A DNA stretch of 64,000 nucleotides from Acidobacteria bacterium RIFCSPLOWO2_12_FULL_66_21 (GCA_001767455.1 MELC01000036.1:111636-175635); one strand, 5' to 3'. Counted from the stretch's first letter, positions 33,211 through 41,762 are shown. The notes: generated by a model not told the origin, from the sequence alone. Program-made: numbers and translations.

Positions 33211-34112
33211 GCCGGCGCTTCTGAAGGCGGCTGCGGCTCCGCGACGGCGGGCGCGGGTTCCGGGGCAGCCAGCCCGGCCCCGCCGAACCGGAGGACGCGA
33301 ACGAGCACGTCTTTCAGCTCCCGCCGATCCACGACGAGGTCGAGCATGCCGTGCTCCACGAGGAACTCGCTGCGCTGGAAGCCTTCGGGGAGCTTCTGGC
33401 GAATCGTCTGCTCGATGACCCGTGGCCCCGCGAACCCGATGAGCGCCCGCGGCTCGGCGATGTTGACGTCACCCAGCATGGCGAAGCTGGCCGTCACGCC
33501 GCCGGTCGTGGGATCCGTCAGGATGGAAATGTAGGGCAGGCGCGCGCGATCCAGCCGCGCGAGCGCGGCGCTGATCTTCGCCATCTGCATCAGCGACAGC
33601 GTGCCTTCCATCATGCGCGCGCCGCCCGAGCACGACACGATCACCACGGGGATCCGTGCGGCGATGGCCCGCTCGATGACGCGCGTGATCTTCTCGCCCA
33701 CGACGACACCCATGCTCCCGCCGATGAAGCCGTACTCCATGGCGGCCACGGCGCACTCGACGCCCCCGATGCGCCCCGTCGCGGTAATCACCGCGTCCTT
33801 GAGTCCCGTCGCGATGATGCTGGCGTCCAGGCGCGTGCGGTAGGGCTTCGTGTCGGTGAACTGCAGCGGATCGGTCGACGCGAGGCCGGAATCGTGCTCC
33901 ACCCACTCGCCGTCGAACAGCGTGCGCAGCCGCTCGGTCGCCGAGAGGCGCAGATGGTGGCCGCACTTGGCGCAGACGTTCAGGCTGGCCGCGAGATCCT
34001 TGTTGTAGATGGCCTGGCCGCACGCCGGACACTTCACCCACAACCCTTCCGGCACCCGGCTCTTGTCGGGCGGCGGCTCGATCGGCTTGCGTACCTTCTT
34101 GAACCACGCCAT
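33207..34112 (-). CDS. accD: Acetyl-CoA carboxylase carboxyltransferase subunit beta
   Basis: Zn ribbon CPACGQAIYNKDLAASLNVCAKCGHHLRL; SGGARMMEGTLSLMQMAK; PTTGGVTASFAMLGD. Confidence 0.96.
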   Translation of the reverse strand: MAWFKKVRKPIEPPPDKSRVPEGLWVKCPACGQAIYNKDLAASLNVCAKCGHHLRLSATERLRTLFDGEWVEHDSGLASTDPLQFTDTKPYRTRLDASIIATGLKDAVITATGRIGGVECAVAAMEYGFIGGSMGVVVGEKITRVIERAIAARIPVVIVSCSGGARMMEGTLSLMQMAKISAALARLDRARLPYISILTDPTTGGVTASFAMLGDVNIAEPRALIGFAGPRVIEQTIRQKLPEGFQRSEFLVEHGMLDLVVDRRELKDVLVRVLRFGGAGLAAPEPAPAVAEPQPPSEAPA

Positions 34113-34130
34113 ACGGGGAGCATACCTCAG

Positions 34131-34250
34131 GGTGCTGAGAGGTGCTAAGGGGTGCTGAAGGGTGCTGAGAGGCGCTGAAGGGTGCTGAGAGGTGCTGAAG
34201 GGTGCTGAGAGGTGCTAAGGGGTGCTGAAGGGTGCTGAGAGGTGCTGGGA
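34131..34250. repeat. 10-bp tandem repeat array (12 units of GGTGCTGAGA/GGTGCTGAAG/GGTGCTAAGG)
   Basis: Units aligned at exactly 10-bp spacing. Confidence 0.97.
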
Positions 34251-34308
34251 CTGGGTGCCTGGTGCCGCAGCGTGACGGCTGGACTCGCTGCCTGCCGCCT
34301 ACTGCCTG

Positions 34309-34956
34309 CTACGTTCTCGGTACGTAGTATCGCGTGCCCTTGCCCATCGTTCTGAGCTGCCGCTCCAGATCCGCCAGCGCGTCCTCTCCCCACGACAGAT
34401 CGAACTGCGAGGTTTCGACGACGAGCAGCGGCGTCGCGTTGTAGTGGAAGAAGAAGTGGTTGTAGGCCTCGTTCAGCTCGCGGACGTACTCGTCGCCAAG
34501 CGGCGGCAGCTCGGGGTTGGCGCGCTCGCGCTCCCGCAGCCGGCGCCTGAGAACGTCGGTCGGCGTCTGCAGGTAGATCACCAGGTCGGCGGCCGGAACA
34601 TCCTGCGCGAGCAGCTCGAACACCCGCTGGTAGATGAACAGCTCGTTGTCGTCGAGGTTCAGGTACGCGTAGATCTTGTCTCGCTCGAACAGGTAATCGC
34701 AGATGGTGAGCTGGCTGAACAAATCGCTCTGGCGGAGCAAGGTCTGCTGCCGGTGCCGCGAGAGCGTGAAGAACAGCTGCGCCTGGAACGCGGCGCCCGG
34801 CCGCTCGGCGTAGAAATCCGCGAGGAACGGGTTGTCCGTCTCCTCGAGCACGGTGGTCGCGTCGAGGCGGGACCCCATCCGGTCCGCCAGCAGCGACTTG
34901 CCGACCCCGGTGGGCCCCTCGATGGCGATGTAACGGAAGTCGAAGCTCGCGCTCAA
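34309..34956 (-). CDS. Deoxynucleoside kinase (dGK/dAK-like), TTG start proposed
   Basis: FRYIAIEGPTGVGKSLLADRM...FERDKIYAYLNLDDNELFIYQRVFELL...LVIYLQTPTDVLRRRLRERER. Confidence 0.87.
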   Translation of the reverse strand: MSASFDFRYIAIEGPTGVGKSLLADRMGSRLDATTVLEETDNPFLADFYAERPGAAFQAQLFFTLSRHRQQTLLRQSDLFSQLTICDYLFERDKIYAYLNLDDNELFIYQRVFELLAQDVPAADLVIYLQTPTDVLRRRLRERERANPELPPLGDEYVRELNEAYNHFFFHYNATPLLVVETSQFDLSWGEDALADLERQLRTMGKGTRYYVPRT

Positions 34957-35008
34957 CCTGCCCGGAAGTATAGCCAAAGGCCGCGGGCGTTGCGATAGCA
35001 TTGATCCC

Positions 35009-36208
35009 GTGCGGATCGAGCGCATCGAGCTGAGACTGCTGCGGCTGCCGCTCGTCCGCTTCTTCGAGACGAGTTTCGGGCGGATCCACGAGCGGCCGTT
35101 CGTCCTCGTCACGGTGGAAGAGGCCGGCAGCGCCGGCGTCGGCGAGTGCGTCGCCGATGCCAATCCGTTCTACAGCGCCGAGACGACCGCGACGGCGTGG
35201 CACATCATCAGCGAATTCGTCGCGCCGATTGTCCTCGGACGCGAGTTCGCGCATCCGCGCGAGATCTTCGATGCCCTCGCCGTCATCCGCGGGCACAACA
35301 TGGCGAAGGCCGCGGTGGAGATGGCGGCCTGGGATATGTACGCGCGCCAGCAGGGACGCCCGCTGGCCGGCGTCCTGGGAGGCAGTCCGGCGATCATCGA
35401 GTCGGGGATTGCGTCAGGCGTGTCGATCGGCATCCAGGACTCGCTCGACGAGCTGGCCGAGCGGGTGGACGTCGAGCGCCGCACGGGTTATCGCCGCATC
35501 AAGATCAAAATCAAGCCGGGCTGGGACATCGACGCCGTGGCGATGATCCGGGAGCGCTTCGGCGATATTCCGCTGATGGTCGACGCCAACGCGGCCTATC
35601 ACCTGGCGGACGCGGCGCACCTGTCGCGCCTCGATCCGTTCGGCCTGATGATGATCGAGCAGCCGCTCGATTACGACGACATCCGCGACCACGCCGCGCT
35701 GCAGCGGCAGATCCGGACGCCGATCTGCCTCGACGAATCGCTCCACGCGGTCCGCGCGGCGGCCGAGGCCATCGAGATCGGCGCCTGCCGGATCATCAAC
35801 ATCAAGCCGGGCCGGGTCGGCGGGCACGGCCAGTCGATTCGGCTGCACGACCTCGCGGCGGCACACGGCATTCCCGTCTGGCACGGCGGCATGCTCGAAA
35901 GCGGCATCGGCCGCGCGCACAATATTCACTTGTCGACGCTCGCGAACTTCCGGCTGCCGGGCGACGTCGCCGCGAGCCGACGGTACTACGCGCCCGATTT
36001 GATCGATCCGGAGATCGACGTACGCCCCGACGGCACGATCGCCGTGCCGACCGGTCCGGGGATCGGGGTCACGATCGACTGGAATCGCGTGGCGGCCGCG
36101 ACCGAGGCGCGTCTCGAAACACGGATGAACACGGACCACGGAAGCACACCGACCACGGACGACCACGGAAGCACACGGAAGGCTGAACCGCCGAAGGCAC
36201 GCACGTAA
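35009..36208 (+). CDS. menC: o-Succinylbenzoate synthase (enolase superfamily), with repeat-encoded C-terminal tail
   Basis: AKAAVEMAAWDMYARQQGRPLAGVLGG, IKIKIKPGWD, LMVDANAAYHLAD, MMIEQPLDYDD, KPGRVGG. Confidence 0.9.
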   Translation: MRIERIELRLLRLPLVRFFETSFGRIHERPFVLVTVEEAGSAGVGECVADANPFYSAETTATAWHIISEFVAPIVLGREFAHPREIFDALAVIRGHNMAKAAVEMAAWDMYARQQGRPLAGVLGGSPAIIESGIASGVSIGIQDSLDELAERVDVERRTGYRRIKIKIKPGWDIDAVAMIRERFGDIPLMVDANAAYHLADAAHLSRLDPFGLMMIEQPLDYDDIRDHAALQRQIRTPICLDESLHAVRAAAEAIEIGACRIINIKPGRVGGHGQSIRLHDLAAAHGIPVWHGGMLESGIGRAHNIHLSTLANFRLPGDVAASRRYYAPDLIDPEIDVRPDGTIAVPTGPGIGVTIDWNRVAAATEARLETRMNTDHGSTPTTDDHGSTRKAEPPKART

Positions 36209-38382
36209 TGCAGATGAAGCACTCGATCTCGATCCGTCGATACGCACTCGCGCTGGTCTCCACGATGTCGCTCTCGGCCTGCGGCAGCGCGCCTGTCGCT
36301 CCGGCCGCGCCCGCCATCCGGTTCGAGCAGAAGCTCGCATGGATCCTCCGGCTCGAAGACCAGCGCCTGCTTCGTATCGAGCCCGCCGCGCCGGCGGTCC
36401 CGGCGGTCGTCCCCGGCCGGAAGCGGGCGGCGCTGCCCGTCGCGCCTCCACCCGCGCCTCCGGATCTGCTGACACTCGTCGCCGATCCGGAAGCGCGCGT
36501 CCGGCGGCGCGCCGCGCTCGCGATCGGCCGCATCGGCCTCCGGGAAGGGGTTCCCCCCCTCGTCACGGCGCTCGCGGATGTCGATCCCGAGGTTCGCGAG
36601 ATGGGCGCCTTCGCGCTGGGCTTGATCGCGGACGTCTCGGCTGTCGCGCCGTTGTCGACGGCGCTGACCGACGCGTCGCCGCTGGTGCGCGGGCGCGCCG
36701 CGGAAGCGCTCGGACTCATCGCGGCCAAAGATGCCGCGGGACTGGCGGCCGCGAAGGTCTCCGCGGCCGCCGTGGGCCGGATGACGGCCGAGTATGCCAG
36801 CCACCCCGCCGTTGCCGGCATGAAGCCGGACGACGAGACGAACGGACCGCCGGAGGCGCAGGCGTTTCGGCTCGGCCTGTTCGCGCTCGTGCGGCTGAAA
36901 GCGTACGAGCCGCTGGCCGCGGCCGCGCTCGACGCATCAGGCCGGCCCGTGACTGCGTGGTGGACGGTTGCCTTTGCGCTGCAACGGATCAACGACCGGC
37001 GCGCGGCGCCGGCGCTCGTGCGACTGCTCGCCACGCCCGGCAAGTACACCGCATCGTTCGCGGCGCGCGGCCTGGGTGCGCTGAAGGAGCCGTCATTTGT
37101 CGGCCCGCTGCTGCCGTTGGCGGCAGCCCCGCAGACGCCGCTCGAGGTGAGGATTTCGGTGGTTCGCGCCCTGGCGCAGCTTGGCGACGCCCGGTCGGCG
37201 GAGCCGCTCGCGCGCCTCGCGTCGGACGCGCAGACGGATCCGAACGTGAGGCTCGAGGCGGTATCGGCGCTCGGCGCACTGCGCGCCGCGTCAGGTCTGT
37301 CGGTCGTCCAGGACCTGATGAGCGATCCGTGGCCGTCCATGCGGATCGCCGCGCTCCGGGCCGCAGCCGCCATCGACCAGGAGAGCTTCCTGCTGGTGCT
37401 GTCGGGACTCGATCCGGATCCGCAGTGGAGCGTCCGCGCCGCGCTGGCCGACATCCTGGCGACGCTGCCCAGGGACGTGGCCGCCGCGCGCCTCGAGGCC
37501 ATGCTGCATGACGAGGACCAGCGGGTGCTGCCCCCGGTCCTGAACGCGCTGGTGCGGGTCGGCGCCCCGGACGCGGCTTCGGTCGTCATGGCTCACGTCA
37601 AAGTGACGGACTTCGTGGTTCGCGCGCACGTCGCGCGCCTGATCGCGCAGCTGAAACCGGCAGGCGGGCTCGACGCGCTGAAGGAGTTGTACCGCGTGTC
37701 CCGCGCCGACGCCGCCTATGACGCGCGCGCCGACACGCTGGCCGCGCTGGCGGAGTACGGGGGCGCCGCGGCCAGCGAGACGGTCAAGGAGGCGCTGGCC
37801 GACAAGGACTGGGCGGTGCGGCTGCGCGCGGTGACGCTGCTCGCGAAACTCGATCCGTCCGGCGATTACCGGCTGGCGATTCGCCCCGCTCCGCCGACCC
37901 CGCTCGGCACCTACGAGGATCCGGCCCTGGTGTCGCCGGCCTACTCCCCGCACGTCTTCATCGAGACGGCGAAGGGCACCATCGAGATCGAGCTGGCCGT
38001 CCTCGACGCGCCCGAGACGTCGCGCAATTTCATGGCGCTCGCGCGCAAGGGGTTCTTCAACGGCCTGCAGATCCACCGGGTCGTCCCCAACTTCGTCGTG
38101 CAGGACGGGGATTCGCGCGGAGACGGGGAAGGAGGGCCGGGCTATACCATCCGCGACGAGCTGAACGAGCGGCCGTTCGTGCGCGGGGCCGTCGGCATGG
38201 CGCTGGCGGGACCCGACACCGGGGGCAGCCAGTTCTTCATCGCGCACTCGCCGCAGCCGCATCTCGACGCGAAGTACACGGTGTTCGGCCAGGTGGTCGG
38301 CGGGATGGCGGTCGTCGATCGCATTCAGCAGGGGGACGTGATCCAGCGGGTGAGAGTCTGGGACGGAAAAACAATGCAGTGA
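36208..38382 (+). CDS. Lipoprotein with HEAT repeats fused to cyclophilin-type peptidyl-prolyl isomerase
   Basis: Lipobox LSAC; HEAT-like repeats; C-term IEIELAVLDAPETSRNFMALARKGFFNGLQIHRVVPNFVVQDGD...GGSQFFIAHSPQPHLDAKYTVFGQVVGGM. Confidence 0.9.
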   Translation: MQMKHSISIRRYALALVSTMSLSACGSAPVAPAAPAIRFEQKLAWILRLEDQRLLRIEPAAPAVPAVVPGRKRAALPVAPPPAPPDLLTLVADPEARVRRRAALAIGRIGLREGVPPLVTALADVDPEVREMGAFALGLIADVSAVAPLSTALTDASPLVRGRAAEALGLIAAKDAAGLAAAKVSAAAVGRMTAEYASHPAVAGMKPDDETNGPPEAQAFRLGLFALVRLKAYEPLAAAALDASGRPVTAWWTVAFALQRINDRRAAPALVRLLATPGKYTASFAARGLGALKEPSFVGPLLPLAAAPQTPLEVRISVVRALAQLGDARSAEPLARLASDAQTDPNVRLEAVSALGALRAASGLSVVQDLMSDPWPSMRIAALRAAAAIDQESFLLVLSGLDPDPQWSVRAALADILATLPRDVAAARLEAMLHDEDQRVLPPVLNALVRVGAPDAASVVMAHVKVTDFVVRAHVARLIAQLKPAGGLDALKELYRVSRADAAYDARADTLAALAEYGGAAASETVKEALADKDWAVRLRAVTLLAKLDPSGDYRLAIRPAPPTPLGTYEDPALVSPAYSPHVFIETAKGTIEIELAVLDAPETSRNFMALARKGFFNGLQIHRVVPNFVVQDGDSRGDGEGGPGYTIRDELNERPFVRGAVGMALAGPDTGGSQFFIAHSPQPHLDAKYTVFGQVVGGMAVVDRIQQGDVIQRVRVWDGKTMQ

Positions 38383-38460
38383 GACAGCTTCCAGCTTCCT
38401 GCTTCCAGCTTCCTGCTGGAAACTGGGAGCTGGGAGCTGGGAACTGGAAACTTCTTTTGT
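38383..38460. repeat. CAGCTTCC / GGGAGCTG word-repeat palindrome
   Basis: 18/22 matching inverted arms 38389-38410 / 38428-38449. Confidence 0.85.
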
Positions 38461-38471
38461 ACAAGCGAAAA

Positions 38472-38490
38472 GGGGGCGACGGCCGCCCCC
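38472..38490. terminator. Bidirectional intrinsic terminator
   Basis: aaaaGGGGGCGacggcCGCCCCCttttt. Confidence 0.88.
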
Positions 38491-38510
38491 TTTTTCAGCG
38501 GGAGAGGTGG

Positions 38511-38564
38511 CTACCGCTTCTTGCCGCCCTTCTTCTTCCCGCCCTTGGCCGTCTTCTTTGCCAT
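38511..38564 (-). CDS. 17-aa lysine-rich micro-protein, copy 1 (MAKKTAKGGKKKGGKKR)
   Basis: Identical peptide to 38723-38776 with only synonymous codon differences; followed by intrinsic terminator. Confidence 0.78.
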   Translation of the reverse strand: MAKKTAKGGKKKGGKKR

Positions 38565-38680
38565 TGCGCTTTATCCCCCCCTTCACTCGTGGGATTCCGA
38601 CTGCGAGGAGCTCTCGCGGCGCCCGTCGCCTCTTTGCGTAACTCCCGCCTCATCGCGGGAGGTCGGCCGCCAAAAAAATT

Positions 38681-38705
38681 GGGGGTGTCATCATTCGACA
38701 CCCCC
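38681..38705 (-). terminator. Intrinsic terminator between the two micro-ORFs
   Basis: Minus: GGGGGTGTC gaatgat GACACCCCC AATTTTTTT. Confidence 0.93.
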
Positions 38706-38722
38706 GGTCCGGTGGACGGCGC

Positions 38723-38776
38723 TTAGCGCTTCTTTCCGCCCTTTTTCTTGCCGCCCTTAGCAGTCTTCTTCGCCAT
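38723..38776 (-). CDS. 17-aa lysine-rich micro-protein, copy 2 (MAKKTAKGGKKKGGKKR)
   Basis: AAGGAGG Shine-Dalgarno 5 nt upstream of ATG; identical peptide to copy 1; own promoter and terminator. Confidence 0.85.
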   Translation of the reverse strand: MAKKTAKGGKKKGGKKR

Positions 38777-38870
38777 TATTCCTCCTTGGAACGTGGCAGC
38801 TCAGCTGAGTTTCCGGTCGCCTATGGTTACAACAGGTGGGCTGAGCGATCCACCCTCATACAAGATGTAG

Positions 38871-38898
38871 ATTATGGATGAGAAAATGCGACTGTCAA
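38871..38898 (-). promoter_or_regulatory. Sigma70-type promoter for micro-ORF copy 2
   Basis: Minus: TTGACA (38898-38893) - 16 nt - CATAAT (38876-38871). Confidence 0.78.
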
Positions 38899-38967
38899 GC
38901 ACAAAGTGGCATCGAAAGTCAAAAACCGCACAAAAAGTTTGTCGGCGGGAGCGCGCGGAGACTGTAG

Positions 38968-40599
38968 CTATGCCGCGCCGAGGCGCGTGAGCGCGCGGCG
39001 CGCGGTGGCGCGCGAGTCCGCGGCGGCGCCGAAGAGCGACGCGGCGGTTCGATAGTAGGCGATCGCGCGGTCGCGGCGGCCGGCGCGTTCGTGCAGCCGC
39101 GCGGCTTCGACGTACGCGGTGCCGAGGATCGGCGGCGGGCACACGGCCGCCCCGCCGATCGCGAGCTCGAATTGCGCGAGCGCCTCGATCTCCGCGCGCC
39201 GCGCTTCGAGCAGACGGCCGTATCGATAGCGCGCGACGGGATCGCCGCCGTTGAGCGCGAGCGATCGTTCGAGCGCCGCCGCCGCCGCGTGGAGCGCGTT
39301 CTGCTCGAGGTTTCGAAATCCTTCGAGCGAGAGCCGATACGCCTCGGCGCGGCGCGCGTCGGGCGCGTGGCGCAGCCGCTCGGCGGCCCGCGCGCGGATG
39401 TCGTAGGGATCCGGCGACCCCGCGGCCACGATCGCCGAGTGATAGGCGCTCGTCGCGGCGGACCGGTGGCCGAGCCGGTCGTAGGCTTCGCCGAGCCGCA
39501 GGTACGCAAGCGCGAGCGCCAGATACGGCTGCTGGGGCTTGCGCTGGACCACGGCGGTCAACTGCTCGATCGCATGATCGGTCTGGTGCAGGGTCTCGAG
39601 ATGGCGCGCGATCCCGACCCGCGCCTGCACCTCGGCGAGGGCCGGCTGGTTGACGCGCTGCTCGCGGGCCGCGGCGAGCAGCGTCCCCCAGGTGTCCAGG
39701 CTGGCGCTGGTGTCGTGCAGGTAGTTGTCCTGGATCTCCGCGGTCTGCGACACGAAGAGCGGGTTGCCAGGGTAGCGGTCGTGGAGCGAGTCGAGCATCT
39801 GGAGGGCGCGGCCGGCGGCCTCCTCGTACCAGAGGTAGATGACGTGCAGCTGGTAATCCGCCTCGCCCTGCATGAGGCGGCCGCGATTGCGCGCGCGCAG
39901 CATCTCCTCGAGCCCCTCCTTGCGATCCCCCCCGGGCAGCAGCAGGAGAAACCGCAGGATCTTCGCCGCGGCGGGCGCGACATCCGCGTAGTACTTGTAC
40001 ATTCCGATGCCGAAGTAGGCATCCTCGAGTCCGGGATCGAGCGCGACGGCCCGCTCGAGGGCCTCCTTGATCCGCTTTCCGTCGCGCGCGGCCGAGAGCT
40101 TCTCGTTGCGCAGCACACGGAACTGGACGCGGGCCGCATACGCGCCGCCGTGGTAGAACCACGCTTCCGGATCGTCGGGGGCACGCGCCGTCCAGGCACT
40201 GGTGGTGCGGATGGCCCGCTCGACGGCGGCGGAGAATTCCGCGTCGAGCATGTGGCTGTCCGGGTCGAGCAGGATGCGCCACCAGACGGCGGTCGCCGCG
40301 AGCACGTCGCAGGCTTCCTGCGGCGCGGGGCCGCAGGCGCGGCGCAGTTCCGCGTCGACCTGGTCGAAGCGGGCCTCCAGGATGACGTCGTACGCGCGGA
40401 CGAGGCCGTCCACGCCACGCAGCTCGTGCCCCTTCGACTCGCGTGCGACCATGCGCTCGCTCGGGGCAGGTCCCTTCGACTCGTCGCCAGGGGTAGAGAG
40501 CCCTGGCCTGAGCGAGCGCGTAGAGGCAGGCGAGCCGAAGGCCAGCAGCCAGGCTGCCGCGCAGAGGACCAGCGCGCTCGGCCACGAGATCCGGGTCAT
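38968..40599 (-). CDS. Secreted TPR-repeat hypothetical protein
   Basis: Signal peptide MTRISWPSALVLCAAAWLLAFGSPA; TPR-like repeats; ATGA-type overlap with ddl stop. Confidence 0.75.
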   Translation of the reverse strand: MTRISWPSALVLCAAAWLLAFGSPASTRSLRPGLSTPGDESKGPAPSERMVARESKGHELRGVDGLVRAYDVILEARFDQVDAELRRACGPAPQEACDVLAATAVWWRILLDPDSHMLDAEFSAAVERAIRTTSAWTARAPDDPEAWFYHGGAYAARVQFRVLRNEKLSAARDGKRIKEALERAVALDPGLEDAYFGIGMYKYYADVAPAAAKILRFLLLLPGGDRKEGLEEMLRARNRGRLMQGEADYQLHVIYLWYEEAAGRALQMLDSLHDRYPGNPLFVSQTAEIQDNYLHDTSASLDTWGTLLAAAREQRVNQPALAEVQARVGIARHLETLHQTDHAIEQLTAVVQRKPQQPYLALALAYLRLGEAYDRLGHRSAATSAYHSAIVAAGSPDPYDIRARAAERLRHAPDARRAEAYRLSLEGFRNLEQNALHAAAAALERSLALNGGDPVARYRYGRLLEARRAEIEALAQFELAIGGAAVCPPPILGTAYVEAARLHERAGRRDRAIAYYRTAASLFGAAADSRATARRALTRLGAA

Positions 40600-41762
40600 G
40601 TGACGCTGGTGCGCAGCTGCTGCTTGTCGGCGTGGCGCTCGAGGGCCAGCGCAATCAGCCGATCGAGCAGCGCCGGGTACTCGAGCCCCGAGGCTCCCCA
40701 CAGCTTCGAGAACATGCTGATCCGCGTGAACCCCGGGATCGTGTTCGCCTCGTTCACATAGATCGCGCCGGTGCCGCGGGCGAGCAGGAAGTCGACGCGC
40801 GCCATTCCCGCGCAGTCGATCGCCCGAAACGCCGCGATGGCCAGCCTCCGGATCTCTGCGGCCGTCGCCTCGGGGAGATCGGCCGGGATGACGATCTTCG
40901 ACCCGTCATCGAGATACTTCGCTTCGTAATCGTAGAACTCGCGCGACGGGATGATTTCGCCCGGCACCGATGCCTCGGGCTCGTCGTTGCCGAGCACGGC
41001 GCACTCGATCTCGCGCGCCTCGGGAATCGCGGCTTCGACGACGATCTTGCGGTCGTACGAGCCGGCGAGATCCATGGCGCCGACGAGCGTCGATCGGTCC
41101 TTCGCCTTCGAGATACCGACGCTCGATCCCAGGTTGGCGGGCTTGACGAACAGCGGATAGCCGAGCGCAGACTCCAGGTCCGCGGCGGCGCGATCGCGCG
41201 CGCGGACCCAGTCGCGGTGCATGACCACGCGGTACGGACCGACGGGCAGTCCGTAGGCCGCGAACACGATCTTCATCACCCCTTTGTCCATGCCGACGGC
41301 CGAGGCGAGGACGCCCGCGCCGACATACGGGACGTTGGCGAGCTCCAGCAGTCCCTGGATGGTGCCGTCCTCGCCGTACGGGCCGTGGAGGACCGGGAAA
41401 ATGACGTCGAGGTTCAGGCCGGTGACCACCGCCTGCCCCTCGTCGAGGCGCGTGGTGACGCCGCGATCGATCGAGAGGATGGTCTCCTCGCTCGGACGGG
41501 CGACCAGATGGACCTCGCGGCCGCCGCGCGTGGGCCGGGCCGCTTCGACCCGCGCATGCTCGATGACTTCCGCCGCGGACACCGCGGTGGGCAGGCGATC
41601 GGCGAGCGACCAGCGGCCGTCCTTGTCGATTCTGAGCGGGACCGGCTCGTACCGCGCGCGATCCAGGTTCGCGAACACCGCCGCCGCCGATGCGAGCGAC
41701 ACTTCGTGCTCGCCCGATCGTCCGCCGTAGAGTACGCCGACGCGAAGACGCTTCACACACAA
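40596..41762 (-). CDS. ddl: D-alanine--D-alanine ligase
   Basis: RVGVLYGGRSGEHEVSLASA; FPVLHGPYGEDGTIQGLLELANVPYVGAGVLASAVGMDK; NEANTIPGFTRISMFSKLW. Confidence 0.96.
   Translation of the reverse strand: MCVKRLRVGVLYGGRSGEHEVSLASAAAVFANLDRARYEPVPLRIDKDGRWSLADRLPTAVSAAEVIEHARVEAARPTRGGREVHLVARPSEETILSIDRGVTTRLDEGQAVVTGLNLDVIFPVLHGPYGEDGTIQGLLELANVPYVGAGVLASAVGMDKGVMKIVFAAYGLPVGPYRVVMHRDWVRARDRAAADLESALGYPLFVKPANLGSSVGISKAKDRSTLVGAMDLAGSYDRKIVVEAAIPEAREIECAVLGNDEPEASVPGEIIPSREFYDYEAKYLDDGSKIVIPADLPEATAAEIRRLAIAAFRAIDCAGMARVDFLLARGTGAIYVNEANTIPGFTRISMFSKLWGASGLEYPALLDRLIALALERHADKQQLRTSVT

Noticed and set aside
34145-35296. 383-aa minus-strand ORF ending in SAPLSTSQHPSAPLST repeats
   Set aside because: Wrong frame of the deoxynucleoside kinase gene; the peptide repeats are translation of the 10-bp DNA array.
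38495-38701. 68-aa minus-strand ORF MSNDDTPNFFGG... overlapping micro-ORF copy 1
   Set aside because: Its ATG lies in the loop of the intrinsic terminator and the frame conflicts with the synonymously conserved 17-aa ORF.
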